59,331 bases of DNA from Caryophanales bacterium (GTDB lineage Bacteria; Bacillota; Bacilli; Paenibacillales; CANHCR01). Location of the stretch: contig CANHCR010000012.1 in assembly GCA_947459205.1 (NCBI GenBank), forward strand, positions 1 through 59,331. Reading direction: 5' to 3'. Shown here one piece after another: positions 17,501-27,100 of the stretch (position 1 is its first letter; the number at the start of each line of letters is the position of its first letter). Position numbers and translations under genes: made by a program. The notes below the pieces were generated by a model, which did not search any database, had not been told where the DNA came from, and saw nothing but the letters and a program-made list of their open reading frames with translations.

Positions 17501-20500
17501 GTGTTGTTTCGGAAGACCAAGTATCTGACAGCACCCTGCGCTGATTTCCATGCGAGTCTTGCGCTTCTCGGCGATTGAGTCGATATCGTCAAACCGGTCG
17601 GTGTGCCGAGAGCCGGAGGTTCAGGGTCAATCGGACCAGTGCCTCCACCGCCACCGGTTGAGCCACCGCCTCCGGTTGAGCCGCCCCCACCTGTCGAACC
17701 GCCATCACCACCGCCTCCAGTTGAGCCACCGCCTCCGGTTGAGCCGCCCCCACCTGTCGAACCGCCATCACCGCCGCCACCGGGTGAGCCGCCCCCACCT
17801 GTCGAGCCACCGCCATTCGGATTCGTCGTCGTCCAATTCGTTCCATCAAACCAACTTTCCTGGTCACGGACCGGACCTGGCTGACCGCTTCCAGGGATTT
17901 GGCGAGTATTGTCACGGAAAATCACACGCGCACTTGTCACGCCTGGAATCTGATAGACAAACCAGCCATTGCCCTCTGCTGTCATCTTCGGCGAAGTTGC
18001 CCACTGTACCTGTGTTGCTGAAGCAGGTACTGTTTCATAGTAGTAAAGCATCGGATCGGACCAATCTACAGGCTTTTTGAAATGAATCTTCAATCCGCTG
18101 GTCGTGCCGCCACCGCCAGTGGATCCACCTCCACCAGTCGAACCGCCGTCACCGCCGCCTGTGGATCCACCTCCACCAGTCGAGCCACCGTCACCGCCGC
18201 CAGTAGAGCCTCCTCCACCAGTCGAGCCGCCATCACCACCACCCGAAGTGTTCGGAGCACCAGGCGTTACTTTGCCGGCCGCAAAAGTCGATACACCAAG
18301 CGGGAAGGCATAGTTTTTACCACCGTTGCTGTCCCAAGTGCCACTGCCATTGTTGAAACAAGCGGTAATCCCGCTGCCCGGCACTTCAATACTAATCATG
18401 CTGTAGCCGGCAATCGGCGCCGGTTCCATTTTCACACCTGGCGATTTCGTCCAAGCGGTCAAATCCGCTTCTTTACCAGCCGGAACCCAGTGAATGTTCG
18501 GTGTTGTGTAGCCATGCTTATAGTAAATTGTGATCGCCGAATCTTTGTCCGTCGTTGTGACACTGACCGCACCACTTTTTGCCGAACGATTGTCTTTAAA
18601 ATCATAGGCTAATACGGAATAGGAGTAACTCGTCAACGCTTTCAAGTTCGTGTCGGTATAGCTAGCCGTGGTGCTGGTGCCAACTTTAATGCCGTCACGA
18701 TAAATTTCATAACCAGATACACCGACATTGTCTTTCGAAGGCGTCCATGTGATAGTCGCCGTTGTTTTCGATACGCCTTCCGACTTCAAGCCGATCGGTA
18801 CGCTTGGTGCTTCCTCATCTGGAACAGCCGGTTTGTCTGTCACAAACGGGTACGTGCCGATGATGTTACCGTTCGGATCTTCGACAATTTTCCCGTCTGC
18901 ATCTTTCTTAAATCGACCTTGACCGACATACACTTGCTGGATGTCGGATTTTGTCACGTTGCCTTTCATGTCGGTCGCTTCAACATAGTAGTCGAGATAC
19001 ACATCTTGGTAGTCTTTCAAGTAAGCATAGTAAAGGTTGCCGATTTCAGTCGCTTTCAACGTCTGCATGACCTCGTATACCGGACCTTTTTGCCATGTGA
19101 CACCATTCATATCTTTTTTCATATCGCGCATCAGCATCGGCACTTCTTCCCATGCGCCGACTTTGGACGGATCAATGTTCGGAATGCCTTTCGCCTTCAT
19201 GGCAGCTGGATCAAATACTTTATACGTGTTGTCTTTGGCGTCAATCGATTTACCGGTGTGACGGCGAATTTTCACTTTCATCGACTTCATATTGCTGACG
19301 TCGAATGCGTACGTGTAGACAGCAAAATCAGTGCTGTAGTAGTGCGTTGTCCACCCTTGAGACTTGTCAGAGTTCGCGCTTCCTGGATTGTACGGCCAGC
19401 GTTGCGGCCACCAGACGGATGGACCCGTTTTGTCTTTGGCTAAGTTTTTCGATACGTACGGCTTCGCAAAATGCATCGATTGGTTAAATGCAAGCGATGG
19501 TTTGACGTGGTCGTCTTGGTTTTCACCGTAGTATCCGAAACCAGAATCGATGGCTGGCACGAGGAAATACCAAGCGAGTTCGGCTGGGTTCGCGCCGCCT
19601 TTGTAGTTTTGCGACTCGTCCCCTTTTACAGGATAGCTGAGCATGTAAGGGTTGAGCTGGTTGCCGTCAAAAGTGACATTTTTGTCGCGCGTCGTGGAAG
19701 GCTTCCAATAGTTCGGGTTGTCTTGCAGCCAGATTTGCTCCGCTGTTTTCGCATAGTTGAGCGCTGGTTGAAGCAACGCGTAGTTGCGCTCCTGGTAATG
19801 CCAACCGTGTTCGAACGATACCGTCATACCCTCGACGATACCATTAATATTTTTCTTCGGCTCGAAGTTCGTGCCGTTCTCTTTGTTGAAATCAGCGAAT
19901 TGACCTTTCCAAATGCCGAATGGGATTTTCCAGTGGTGCCATTGCGGATCAGAGGATGAACCGCGCGTGTCAATCCATGAACCGTCCTGGACGTGCACAA
20001 CTTCGCTAGTTGGAACTGGGTTCTTTTTCAAATATTCGTCGATCCCCATCCCCTTGACGCCTGGATCGCTGTACGTGACGCGGCCTGCGTTGAGGTAAGT
20101 GCCGCCGTCTCCGGCGCGACCGGAGGAGTTGTCGCCGTCATGGGCGATGACGAACATTTGCTGACGCGGGGCAATGGCGGAGAACGCTTTGAAGTCGGTC
20201 GCTCTGACTTCGCCTTGGTAGCCCTCTTCCCACGATTCGTTTTGCGCGACTGGCACGCCTACTACTCGGTCTTCTTTACCTGTGTCGGGGTCGACATAGC
20301 GCACCCAGTGCGGCATCGAGGCGAACGGATACTTGTTGTGGACGACGTGTGCTTCGTTAAACATTTGTTTGGCGACCCATTTGCCGATGTTGCTCGTGTT
20401 TTGCAGTGTGGCACGGTTCGGCGGCGAGATCAGTGTGTCTTTACCTGGATCGTTCAGCAACGGATAGTCTTTCAATGTTCGTGAATAGTGGTTGTTGCCG

Positions 20501-21258
20501 AGCACCGACCATTTGATGTCCATTTTTGCGAGGACGGGAATGAGTCGTTCGGAGAAACCCAGTTCCGTCGGGAAAAAGCCGTTCGACGGTTTGAAGGAGC
20601 TACCGAGGAAGTACGGCTGCGATAAGGTGACGTTGTGGTAGATGATTTCTTTTTCAAAATAGTCATTGCCGATGAGCGGACCCATCGTGTGGTGACCGGT
20701 GAAATGAACCATGTCGAGCATTTTGTAACCGTTTGGCGTGATGTGCGAGTTGTACGTCTCGCGCCATGGTGCGCCCCAGTTGGTGTTCTCGTAGCCAGGC
20801 ATGTTCTTCAGTTCAGCAAAACTTTGTACGTTGTTGATAACCGAGGCGGACATCGTCACGTGCGCCTGGGCGAGTGGATGATTCGGTTTCAATGCTTGCA
20901 CGGTCGACCACGGCCAATCCAAATAAGCGCCCTTTTTGGCATGGTGCGCGTAGTAGGCATCGAGATCATCGTGCGGCATCCACGTGCCATTTGGAAGTTT
21001 GTACGTGTAGTTCGGCGGCGGATTTTTCTTCAGATTGTGAATCTGGCCGTCGTAAGTGTAGCGGATCGGCGCGCCGACCGCTTTTGCCGCATACTTGCTT
21101 ACGTCATAATAAGGAAAGAAGTTGGGCATGTGGTTGTGGTAGACGTGCGACGCAGCAATCTCAGCCGATGCTTTGGTCGCCGGCACAATGAGCGCGGCGA
21201 GCATTGCGAGCGCGAGCAACGTCAACAACCAGTTGTTAAGTATAGCGGATTTCTTCAT
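14539..21258 (-). CDS. Giant secreted GH57-like / CBM25 / CBM26 / GH13 starch-degrading enzyme
   Basis: A 2239-residue protein with a signal peptide (1 to about 32). Residues about 35-800 resemble glycoside hydrolase family 57: HNHMP at 41-45, the candidate nucleophile Glu232 in FFPTELGFSE, and HDGD at 373-376. Then come FnIII (about 813-904), a CBM25-like starch-binding domain (904-1004), a Gly/Ser linker, a CBM26-like domain (1053-1146), another Gly/Ser linker, three FnIII-type domains (1206-1500), and a Gly-Gly-Thr linker (1501-1593). A complete GH13 alpha-amylase follows. GH13 regions I-IV are all present: DIVINH, DAFRIDTAKH (nucleophile Asp near 1882), GEV (acid/base Glu near 1911) and VDSHD. 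The GH13 half is certain; the GH57 half is inferred from motifs. A cre-like operator overlaps its leader. Confidence 0.85.
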   Translation of the reverse strand: MKKSAILNNWLLTLLALAMLAALIVPATKASAEIAASHVYHNHMPNFFPYYDVSKYAAKAVGAPIRYTYDGQIHNLKKNPPPNYTYKLPNGTWMPHDDLDAYYAHHAKKGAYLDWPWSTVQALKPNHPLAQAHVTMSASVINNVQSFAELKNMPGYENTNWGAPWRETYNSHITPNGYKMLDMVHFTGHHTMGPLIGNDYFEKEIIYHNVTLSQPYFLGSSFKPSNGFFPTELGFSERLIPVLAKMDIKWSVLGNNHYSRTLKDYPLLNDPGKDTLISPPNRATLQNTSNIGKWVAKQMFNEAHVVHNKYPFASMPHWVRYVDPDTGKEDRVVGVPVAQNESWEEGYQGEVRATDFKAFSAIAPRQQMFVIAHDGDNSSGRAGDGGTYLNAGRVTYSDPGVKGMGIDEYLKKNPVPTSEVVHVQDGSWIDTRGSSSDPQWHHWKIPFGIWKGQFADFNKENGTNFEPKKNINGIVEGMTVSFEHGWHYQERNYALLQPALNYAKTAEQIWLQDNPNYWKPSTTRDKNVTFDGNQLNPYMLSYPVKGDESQNYKGGANPAELAWYFLVPAIDSGFGYYGENQDDHVKPSLAFNQSMHFAKPYVSKNLAKDKTGPSVWWPQRWPYNPGSANSDKSQGWTTHYYSTDFAVYTYAFDVSNMKSMKVKIRRHTGKSIDAKDNTYKVFDPAAMKAKGIPNIDPSKVGAWEEVPMLMRDMKKDMNGVTWQKGPVYEVMQTLKATEIGNLYYAYLKDYQDVYLDYYVEATDMKGNVTKSDIQQVYVGQGRFKKDADGKIVEDPNGNIIGTYPFVTDKPAVPDEEAPSVPIGLKSEGVSKTTATITWTPSKDNVGVSGYEIYRDGIKVGTSTTASYTDTNLKALTSYSYSVLAYDFKDNRSAKSGAVSVTTTDKDSAITIYYKHGYTTPNIHWVPAGKEADLTAWTKSPGVKMEPAPIAGYSMISIEVPGSGITACFNNGSGTWDSNGGKNYAFPLGVSTFAAGKVTPGAPNTSGGGDGGSTGGGGSTGGGDGGSTGGGGSTGGGDGGSTGGGGSTGGGGTTSGLKIHFKKPVDWSDPMLYYYETVPASATQVQWATSPKMTAEGNGWFVYQIPGVTSARVIFRDNTRQIPGSGQPGPVRDQESWFDGTNWTTTNPNGGGSTGGGGSPGGGGDGGSTGGGGSTGGGGSTGGGGDGGSTGGGGSTGGGGSTGGGGGTGPIDPEPPALGTPTGLTISTQSPRSARLAWKSAQGAVRYLVFRNNTRIASVTVNAYTDPNVIPGVGQRYYVVAVSSDNRTSAQSNAVFIKTAMTLPTKPAAPASISAKQLSLTSARISWSSVTGATRYHVFRNDIRVATVTVNSYTDSKLVARTGYRYFVQAIGSSNLVSAPSKAVFVKTMPTNSTSGSSTSGGNTKPTVDRTAPSVTSAPTQVSRTTTAITIGWSKATDNVGVKHYEVWRNNSMIATTAETFFVNGGLQANTAYTFAIRAVDAAGNKSAASPKATLSTRSSGSGTGGTGDTGGTGGTGGTGGTGGTGDTGGTGGTGGTGGTGGTGGTGGTGGTGGTGGTGGTGGTGGTGGTGGTGGTGGTGGTGDTGGTGGTGGTGGTTPIASKSGDFREESIYFLMTARFYDGDPSNNRGGALHKQSGNEANNDPMFRGDFKGLIQKLDYIKALGFSAIWMTPIVLNRSDYDYHGYHAWDFNRVDKRLESPGATYQDLINAAHSKGIKIIQDIVINHTSRYGAVGLQTVKYFGRKDWGKEKNYYDDFNPNFTYDGVSVEPKSGKSHYNGDLWASEKPAGVTCSNWGQPAGFGPEGQNYGCQWPGMLQPNITQLFSKDLFHDYWLKNWEDETSQTGTIHEDLPDLNTENAVVQKHLIDAYNRYIDMGVDAFRIDTAKHVSRNTFNRRYLPAWKQRGGDNFFMFGEVGSFVHEVWNKGVAPLSAPFYTWKERKEFSADDTKAATEAYQYELNQGTANQPTSDNHELKNNTYRKPDYSKFSGMAVIDMQMHMNFSNAGNAFNKHTDDRFYNDATWNVVYVDSHDYGPDKSSVRYSGGTGAWAENMSMMWTFRGIPTLYYGSEIEFKAGAKIDCGPTCPLETTGRAYFGQHLEGNVTATDFGKYSNATGEMANTLNKPLSKHLMRLNQIRRAIPALQKGQYSRDNIDGYMAFKRRYTDANVDSFALVTVSGGATFNNIPNGRYVDAITGDVKNVSNGSLRADVSGQGNMRVYVLDLPNGKAPGKIGTDGPYLKP
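16470..16757 (-). repeat. 9-bp tandem repeat coding a (Gly-Gly-Thr)n linker in the amylase
   Basis: About 30 units of the same 9-base Gly-Gly-Thr repeat seen at 7418-7642, with occasional Gly-Asp-Thr variants. It links the FnIII domains to the GH13 catalytic domain. Confidence 0.85.
17640..17815 (-). repeat. Gly/Ser-rich linker repeats after CBM26
   Basis: Tandem units coding GGGGSTGGGG and GDGGSTGG variants. It is the longer of two Gly-Ser linkers that flank the CBM26-like domain of the giant enzyme. Confidence 0.8.
18104..18244 (-). repeat. Gly/Ser-rich linker repeats between CBM25 and CBM26
   Basis: Tandem units coding STGGGGSTGG and GDGGSTGG variants. The unit is shared with the linker at 17640-17815, so the two could recombine and delete the CBM26 module in frame. 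Confidence 0.8.
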
Positions 21259-21282
21259 GGGAACACTCCTGCCTTGGATTTA

Positions 21283-21296
21283 TGAAAGCCTTTTCA
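21283..21296 (-). promoter_or_regulatory. CcpA cre-like operator in the amylase leader
   Basis: TGAAAGCCTTTTCA reads TGAAAAGGCTTTCA on the gene's strand. It fits the cre pattern TGWNANCGNTNWCA except for one of the central CG pair. It sits inside an 18-base palindrome (21281-21298) between the -10 element and the ribosome binding site. Starch-enzyme genes of Bacillales are commonly repressed by CcpA at such sites. Operator function is inferred. Confidence 0.5.
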
Positions 21297-21309
21297 TACA
21301 CGAATAGTA

Positions 21310-21315
21310 ATTATA
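21310..21315 (-). promoter_or_regulatory. Candidate -10 element of the amylase promoter
   Basis: TATAAT on the minus strand, 52 bases upstream of the ATG and about 14 bases upstream of the cre-like site. The -35 position (21333-21338) reads TTACCC, a weak match. Confidence 0.4.
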
Positions 21316-21495
21316 GATTATCATACTGCCGTGGGTAATTCTATGTATACAAATCGCTCATTTGTTAACAATTTGTGAACGTTTACAAAATCAAAAATGT
21401 GCAATCAAAAACGCAACATTTTCAACTCCGTTTCGTTTATAATGGTAGCAAGCGAACAAAAACGAAAAACATGCGGAATTTCAGGGGGAATTGAC

Positions 21496-24051
21496 ATGAT
21501 TCAAGCAAAGACGTTTGAACAAAAATTGAAAATCGTGGCGAGCAGGCTGCTGCTTGCATTCATCATTGCTTCATTGATGATGACGCCGCAGATTGGGCAA
21601 AGCACCGTGACTGCGACGGCCAAGCCGGCGAAACCGATTCAGTTGTATTTGGACGGCCGTGCATCTGTAGCGCCTGTGCCACCGCAAATGTTGAACAATA
21701 CGGTGTATGTGCCGTTGCGCCACGTCTCGTCGATGTGGAATTCGAAGTTGAACTGGAATGCGTCGAAGAAGCAGATTACGATTCAGCGCGGTGCCAATAC
21801 GTTCGTGCTGACGCTCGACCAACGTGCGGCGACGAAAAACAACCGTCCGATTACTCTGAACGCTGCGCCGCGTATGGTGCGCAACACGACGATGGTACCG
21901 GTTCGTTTCATCGGCGAAAATTTTGGTGCGACGGTCAGTTGGAATGCGAAAAACTTACGCGTCTCGATTCACAATTATGCGGATCAGTTGCCGGTAGTTG
22001 GGTCGGCTGACAATTTTAAAAAGATTATTGCTAAGCAGTTGGAGGCGCAAAGTCGCAATCAAGCGTATTTCCGCGGTACTGGCAACGTGAACGGCGGTCC
22101 GGTTGCGATGGAATCGAATGCTCCGACTTCGAATAAACAAGCGGATTCAAGTGGCGGTGCGGCTGGTGGCGGTGCGGCTGGCGGCAATGATTTTTCCAAG
22201 ACCAACACGCAAGTAGCCGGCGTTGATGAGGCGGACATCGTCAAAACGGATGGCAAGTTCATTTATCAGGTGCGCAAAAATCAGGTGACAATCAGCCGTG
22301 TGGCGCCTGCAGAGGACATGGAAGTCGTGAACAATGTCCGATACACCAATGACGTGAATTTTTATCCGAATGAGTTGTATGTCGACGGCAACACGATGGT
22401 GGTCATCGGTTACACATATGAGAACATGTATAGCAAACAACCGATTGATGAAGCCGTGACGTCACGCAAAATGGTGATGGATCCGTATTATGGCGGATGG
22501 GCTAGACATATCGTCAAAGCGATTGTGTACGACATCCGTGACCGCAGCCAATTGAAGCAGATTCGCGAGTTCCGTCTCGATGGTAATCTCGTTTCATCAC
22601 GTAAAATCGGGTCGCAGTTGTACATCGTAGCGAACAAGTATTTTTACTACAACCCTGCGGTTAAGGGTGCCGAGTTGCCAGCTCCGACCTTCTTCGATAC
22701 AGGCACCGCAAAAGAATGGCAAAACGTCGATTATAGTGAAATTCGTTACTTCCCGGATTCGATCGCACAAAACTACTTGCTGATTGCTGGCATTAGTTTG
22801 AACGACCGTGAAAAAGATGCGAACGTCAACGCCTACCTTGGATCGGGTGAGCAAGTGTTCGCTTCGACCGATAATTTGTATGTGACGATGACGAAATATG
22901 AGTATAAAACGCAACAAACGGACACAAAAGATGCTGAGTCAGGCACAGACACAGGCTCAGGTGCAAGCACAGGATCAGGCACTGGTGCCGCTGCTGCATC
23001 TCCGGCAGTTGAAGGCGATGCGTTGCCGACCATCTCGCTTCCTGTAATCGGTCGTCCGTGGATTTGGAATCCAGCTGACGTCAGTACAACCATCTATAAA
23101 TTCGCACTGCAGCAAGGCGTTGTGAACTTTGTTGCGAAAGGTTCTGTGCCTGGCACTGTGCTGAATCAGTTCTCAATGGATGAGCACAACGACCACTTCC
23201 GCGTTGCTACAACGAAAACTACGTTTTCAGAGAATTGGCAAAGCAAAATGACGAATCATCTGTATATTCTCGGTCCCGACATGAAGTTGAAAGGCAACAT
23301 CGACGACATTGCACCAGGCGAGCGCATCTACTCTGTACGCTTCATGGGTGACCGCGCCTACATGGTAACGTTCAAAACGGTCGATCCGCTGTTCGTTATT
23401 GACGTTGCTGACCCAGCCAAACCTTCGATTCTCGGCGAATTGAAAATTCCAGGCTACAGTAACTACTTGCATCCGTATGATGAAAACCACATCATCGGCA
23501 TCGGTAAAGATACGATTGAACGTTCGTTCGAAGATCCGTATTCGGGCACAACGAACTCATTCGCCTACTACACAGGCATGAAAATGGCGTTGTTCGACGT
23601 CACTGATGTGAACAATCCGATCGAGAAGTTTGTCGAAAAAATCGGTGATCGCGGCACGGATTCAGAGTTGCTCTACAACCACAAGGCGCTCTTATTCTCG
23701 AAAGAGAAAAACTTGTTCGCACTGCCGATTACGTTGATGGAAATGGCTTCTGAGAAACCAGAGTACGACTGGCAATATGGACAATTCGCTTTCCAAGGAG
23801 CGTACGTTTACAAATTGGATGTAGACAATGGATTCCAGTTGCAAACGAAAATTACGCACTACTCCGACAAAGAAATTGCCGATGCTCGCGGAAACTGGTC
23901 GTTCTACGGAAACAATAGCAACATCAATCGAATCCTCTACATCAATGATCAGTTGTACACTGTATCGAACAAGAAAATTCAGGCGAATGACCTTGGTACG
24001 TACGAGTTCACAAACGAGCTCGAATTCGTTGAAGATGAATTGTTGAAATAG
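21496..24051 (+). CDS. Secreted Beta_propel-family protein with N-terminal stalk (copper amine oxidase N-like) domain
   Basis: 851 residues from ATG 21496, chosen because AGGGGGAA precedes it and the signal segment follows directly (LLLAFIIASLMM). The longer frame from 21397 lacks a good site. Residues about 50-165 hold two stalk-type repeats (NNTVYVPLRHVSS..W and RNTTMVPVRFIGENFGA..W). After a Ser/Gly-rich spacer, from about 225 on, the protein matches the large secreted Beta_propel family (TNTQVAGVDEADIVKTDGKFIYQV, AYMVTFKTVDPLFVIDV, YSNYLHPYDENHIIGIGKD). A Ser/Gly/Thr insert interrupts it near residue 480. Family members are extracellular proteins of unknown activity. A candidate TATAAT lies at 21438-21443. 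Confidence 0.85.
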   Translation: MIQAKTFEQKLKIVASRLLLAFIIASLMMTPQIGQSTVTATAKPAKPIQLYLDGRASVAPVPPQMLNNTVYVPLRHVSSMWNSKLNWNASKKQITIQRGANTFVLTLDQRAATKNNRPITLNAAPRMVRNTTMVPVRFIGENFGATVSWNAKNLRVSIHNYADQLPVVGSADNFKKIIAKQLEAQSRNQAYFRGTGNVNGGPVAMESNAPTSNKQADSSGGAAGGGAAGGNDFSKTNTQVAGVDEADIVKTDGKFIYQVRKNQVTISRVAPAEDMEVVNNVRYTNDVNFYPNELYVDGNTMVVIGYTYENMYSKQPIDEAVTSRKMVMDPYYGGWARHIVKAIVYDIRDRSQLKQIREFRLDGNLVSSRKIGSQLYIVANKYFYYNPAVKGAELPAPTFFDTGTAKEWQNVDYSEIRYFPDSIAQNYLLIAGISLNDREKDANVNAYLGSGEQVFASTDNLYVTMTKYEYKTQQTDTKDAESGTDTGSGASTGSGTGAAAASPAVEGDALPTISLPVIGRPWIWNPADVSTTIYKFALQQGVVNFVAKGSVPGTVLNQFSMDEHNDHFRVATTKTTFSENWQSKMTNHLYILGPDMKLKGNIDDIAPGERIYSVRFMGDRAYMVTFKTVDPLFVIDVADPAKPSILGELKIPGYSNYLHPYDENHIIGIGKDTIERSFEDPYSGTTNSFAYYTGMKMALFDVTDVNNPIEKFVEKIGDRGTDSELLYNHKALLFSKEKNLFALPITLMEMASEKPEYDWQYGQFAFQGAYVYKLDVDNGFQLQTKITHYSDKEIADARGNWSFYGNNSNINRILYINDQLYTVSNKKIQANDLGTYEFTNELEFVEDELLK

Positions 24052-24066
24052 CACTAGCAGGACACA

Positions 24067-24108
24067 AAAACGGTCGTCACTCTGCAACACGAGTGATGAC
24101 CGTTTTTT
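24067..24108 (+). terminator. Terminator after the Beta_propel gene
   Basis: AAAACGGTCGTCACTC pairs with GAGTGATGACCGTTTT (one mismatch) around TGCAACAC and is followed by T residues. It can serve both this gene and the convergent addB. Confidence 0.85.
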
Positions 24109-24141
24109 GATGAATATTAGGCCCTTGGTCGGGCACATCGA

Positions 24142-27100
24142 TTAAACACCGCTCATTTTTTCGAGCACCTCGTCCTTGCCTGCTTTTGTCAGATAACGGA
24201 ACGATTGATGTGGCAAAGTCCGGTCGAACTGACAGACCGACTTAAAATCGCAATACTCGCAAGCATTTGTTGAACCTAACTTGTGTGGACGAATCGCGTT
24301 GCCCCCAGACTGAATACCTTGCCCGATTTCGCCCATTTTGGTACGCACAAACGTCCGTAGTTGCTGCCATTGTTCGCTCGTTAGCAAATGTGCTTTGGCG
24401 CGGCCGTGCAAAGCCCCGCTGTCGACCGTCTGCACAGGCAAAACAGAAGATTCCGTTTTCGGTTGATGTAATTCGTGATCCATCATGCGGATGACGTCCA
24501 TTTCGTCGACCACGTAACCGCTCATTCGGTAACGTTTGCGATCCTGCTTTGCCTGCTCATCTGGTGTGAGCGGATGTGGTTCCGGCTCCACCTTGTCATG
24601 AATGTGGAAGTAGAACGCCCCTGCCACTTCGGCTTTGTCGCCAAGCAGCGTCTCCGCTTGCTCGGAAGCGATGTCTAGATATGCCAACAACTGCAAACTG
24701 ATGCCATGATACAGTTGATTCAAATCCAGTTTTTTGCCTCCCGACTTGTAGTCAATGACGCGCAGCCATTTGCGTCCTTGGCTATCCGTAGCGACATCGA
24801 GGCGGTCGACCACGCCTTGCAAAGTAAACGACTCCCAGCGCTGCTCAAACGCCCATTCGAGAGCTGCCGTTTCGAACGAACTGACCCGTTCATGGGCGGC
24901 GATGCCCGTCAACGTCTCCGTTACGACACGCGTTAACTTTTCGAGCGTATATTGCTGTTCAATCGAACTCGTCAAAATCGCATGCTGTATGTTACCGACT
25001 GCCGATTGCAACGCTTCATCCACTTTCGTCGCGAGTTGTTGCTCATCCAAATCAGATAACTTGCACCCTTCATCCTTGCACTGCTTAATGACCGTTTCGA
25101 TCACTTCGTGGTACAAACTGCCCGTGTGCATCGGCTTCAGTTCGAACGCTTCGCGCTCTCGCAGTCGCAGTCCGTATCTCGCAAAATGAGCAAATGCACA
25201 TTTGCTGAACAGTTCAAAACGCGAGACGCTGCCTTTCCATTGTTCACCGTATACTCCGCGGACCGCCTCTGTAGTCAAGCGCTTCGTTTCGTTGCGGTAG
25301 GCAGCTGCCTGATCTAGTCGTTGCAAGCGACGCTCAAGCGCCGGTACTTTGTGCAAACTTTGACCGATGATGCGCTCACCATTCTCAATCCATGCCTGCA
25401 ACGCCTGCTGCGGGTGTTGCAACGATTGTCGCAACGCATCAATCCCCATCGTGGCGTAGTCCAACTCGACTAAATGCCACGTTTCCTTAAGTACAGGGAA
25501 CATCTGATACAATTGCCCAATCCAACCGGAGGCGATCAAACCTTTGCCTGACTCATTGCCGAGCGCGTAACTGACTCGCAAACGACGCACACAAGTGGCG
25601 ATTGTCGTATAGAGTAGGAACGATTCGTCGAGCAGCATCCGCAGTGATGCAGGAGATAGCGGAATATCTGCAGCAATGAGGAGGTTTCGCTCACGGTCAC
25701 TTAGCAAACCCTTTTCCGTGACTTTAGCCGGCAACACGCCTTCGTTCACACCGACCAAAAACATATATTGCACATCACCAGCGCGCGTGCGGTCGAGACT
25801 GCCGACTAGCACCTGGTCGAGTGACGGCGGCACAAATCCGACTTTAAGTGATTCGAGTGCGCGATCAAACGTGCGAACCCACTGATTCGTGCGAAACGAC
25901 ATATCACCGAGAATTTCGACATTTTGGTCAAGGATGTGGATGATGCTCGTCCAGATCGCCGCATTATCTTGCGCCGCTTCCAAATCGCCCGCCTGTCGTC
26001 TGCGTTCCCCCATCCGTTCGCACGTTTCGGGAACACGCAAATCGCACAAATAATCATAGAGCACTTGCACGGCTGAGCGCACATCGTTGCAGTCTGTCAG
26101 CCCTTTTTGCAACTTCAACAGCGGCTGCAAAATCAGTTTGCGACACTGCAACAGTCGCTTCCAGGTAGCGCCGTCAATCGTCGAGCCATTGATACGCAGC
26201 GGTTTTTCCCAGTATGTGTCGTGCAACCAACGACGTCGTTCCAAACCAGCCGCCAACACGACATTTTCCAGTAAATCAATGTCCGTTTGCAGTTGTTGCT
26301 GTTCTTCTTCACTCTTATTAGGCACGAAAAAACCGGTTTTAATCGCACGAAACAAATCATCATAACGCCAGTAACGTTGTACGGTTTGTAGCGAGGCTCG
26401 AACAAATTCGACTAGCGGATGATCGGCCACCGAACGTTTTTGATCGCTGAAAAACGGAATTTCGTATTTTGGGAAAATCTCACGGATGAGCGGCAAGTAA
26501 TCGTCAATATTGCGCATCATCAGCGCCATATCACGCCATCTCGCCCCTTCTTCACGGGCAAGCCGGGAAATCTCGATCGCTGCCGTTTCAATCTCTACCC
26601 TGCGATTCACCGCCGGACAAAGCGTCAAACCGTCCATCTCACCTCGATAGGCAATGGCTGGTCGTTGTTCGAACGTCGATTCCAAATGCACAAGCGCCGA
26701 ACTGCGTTGCCGGCGGAGTACGTGTTCTGCGTTGTTAGCATATCTCGCACCCGTCGGACCCATCGCACGGGCCGTGCCGTTCAAATCAAGCGTCGCCTCG
26801 ACTTGCACGCCAAACTTCGCGCACATCGCACGCAACTGCTTGTATGTGACAGCCGTTCGGTGAAACAGATTCAGCTCGTCGAGCGATTCACGTTCGCTAT
26901 ACTCGCGGTCCAAACAAAGCGTGATCGTTAATCTGCGACAATGAATCGCCAGTTGCGTCAACACATTGAGTTCAAGCGAAGTGAAACCGTGAAACCCGTC
27001 TAACCAAATCTCCGCTTGGCGAATGTGCGCAGATCGCTCAATCAGGTTGGCAAGCAGTATTAGGTCATCCTCAGCGTCAACGTAATGTTTCGCAAGTTCC

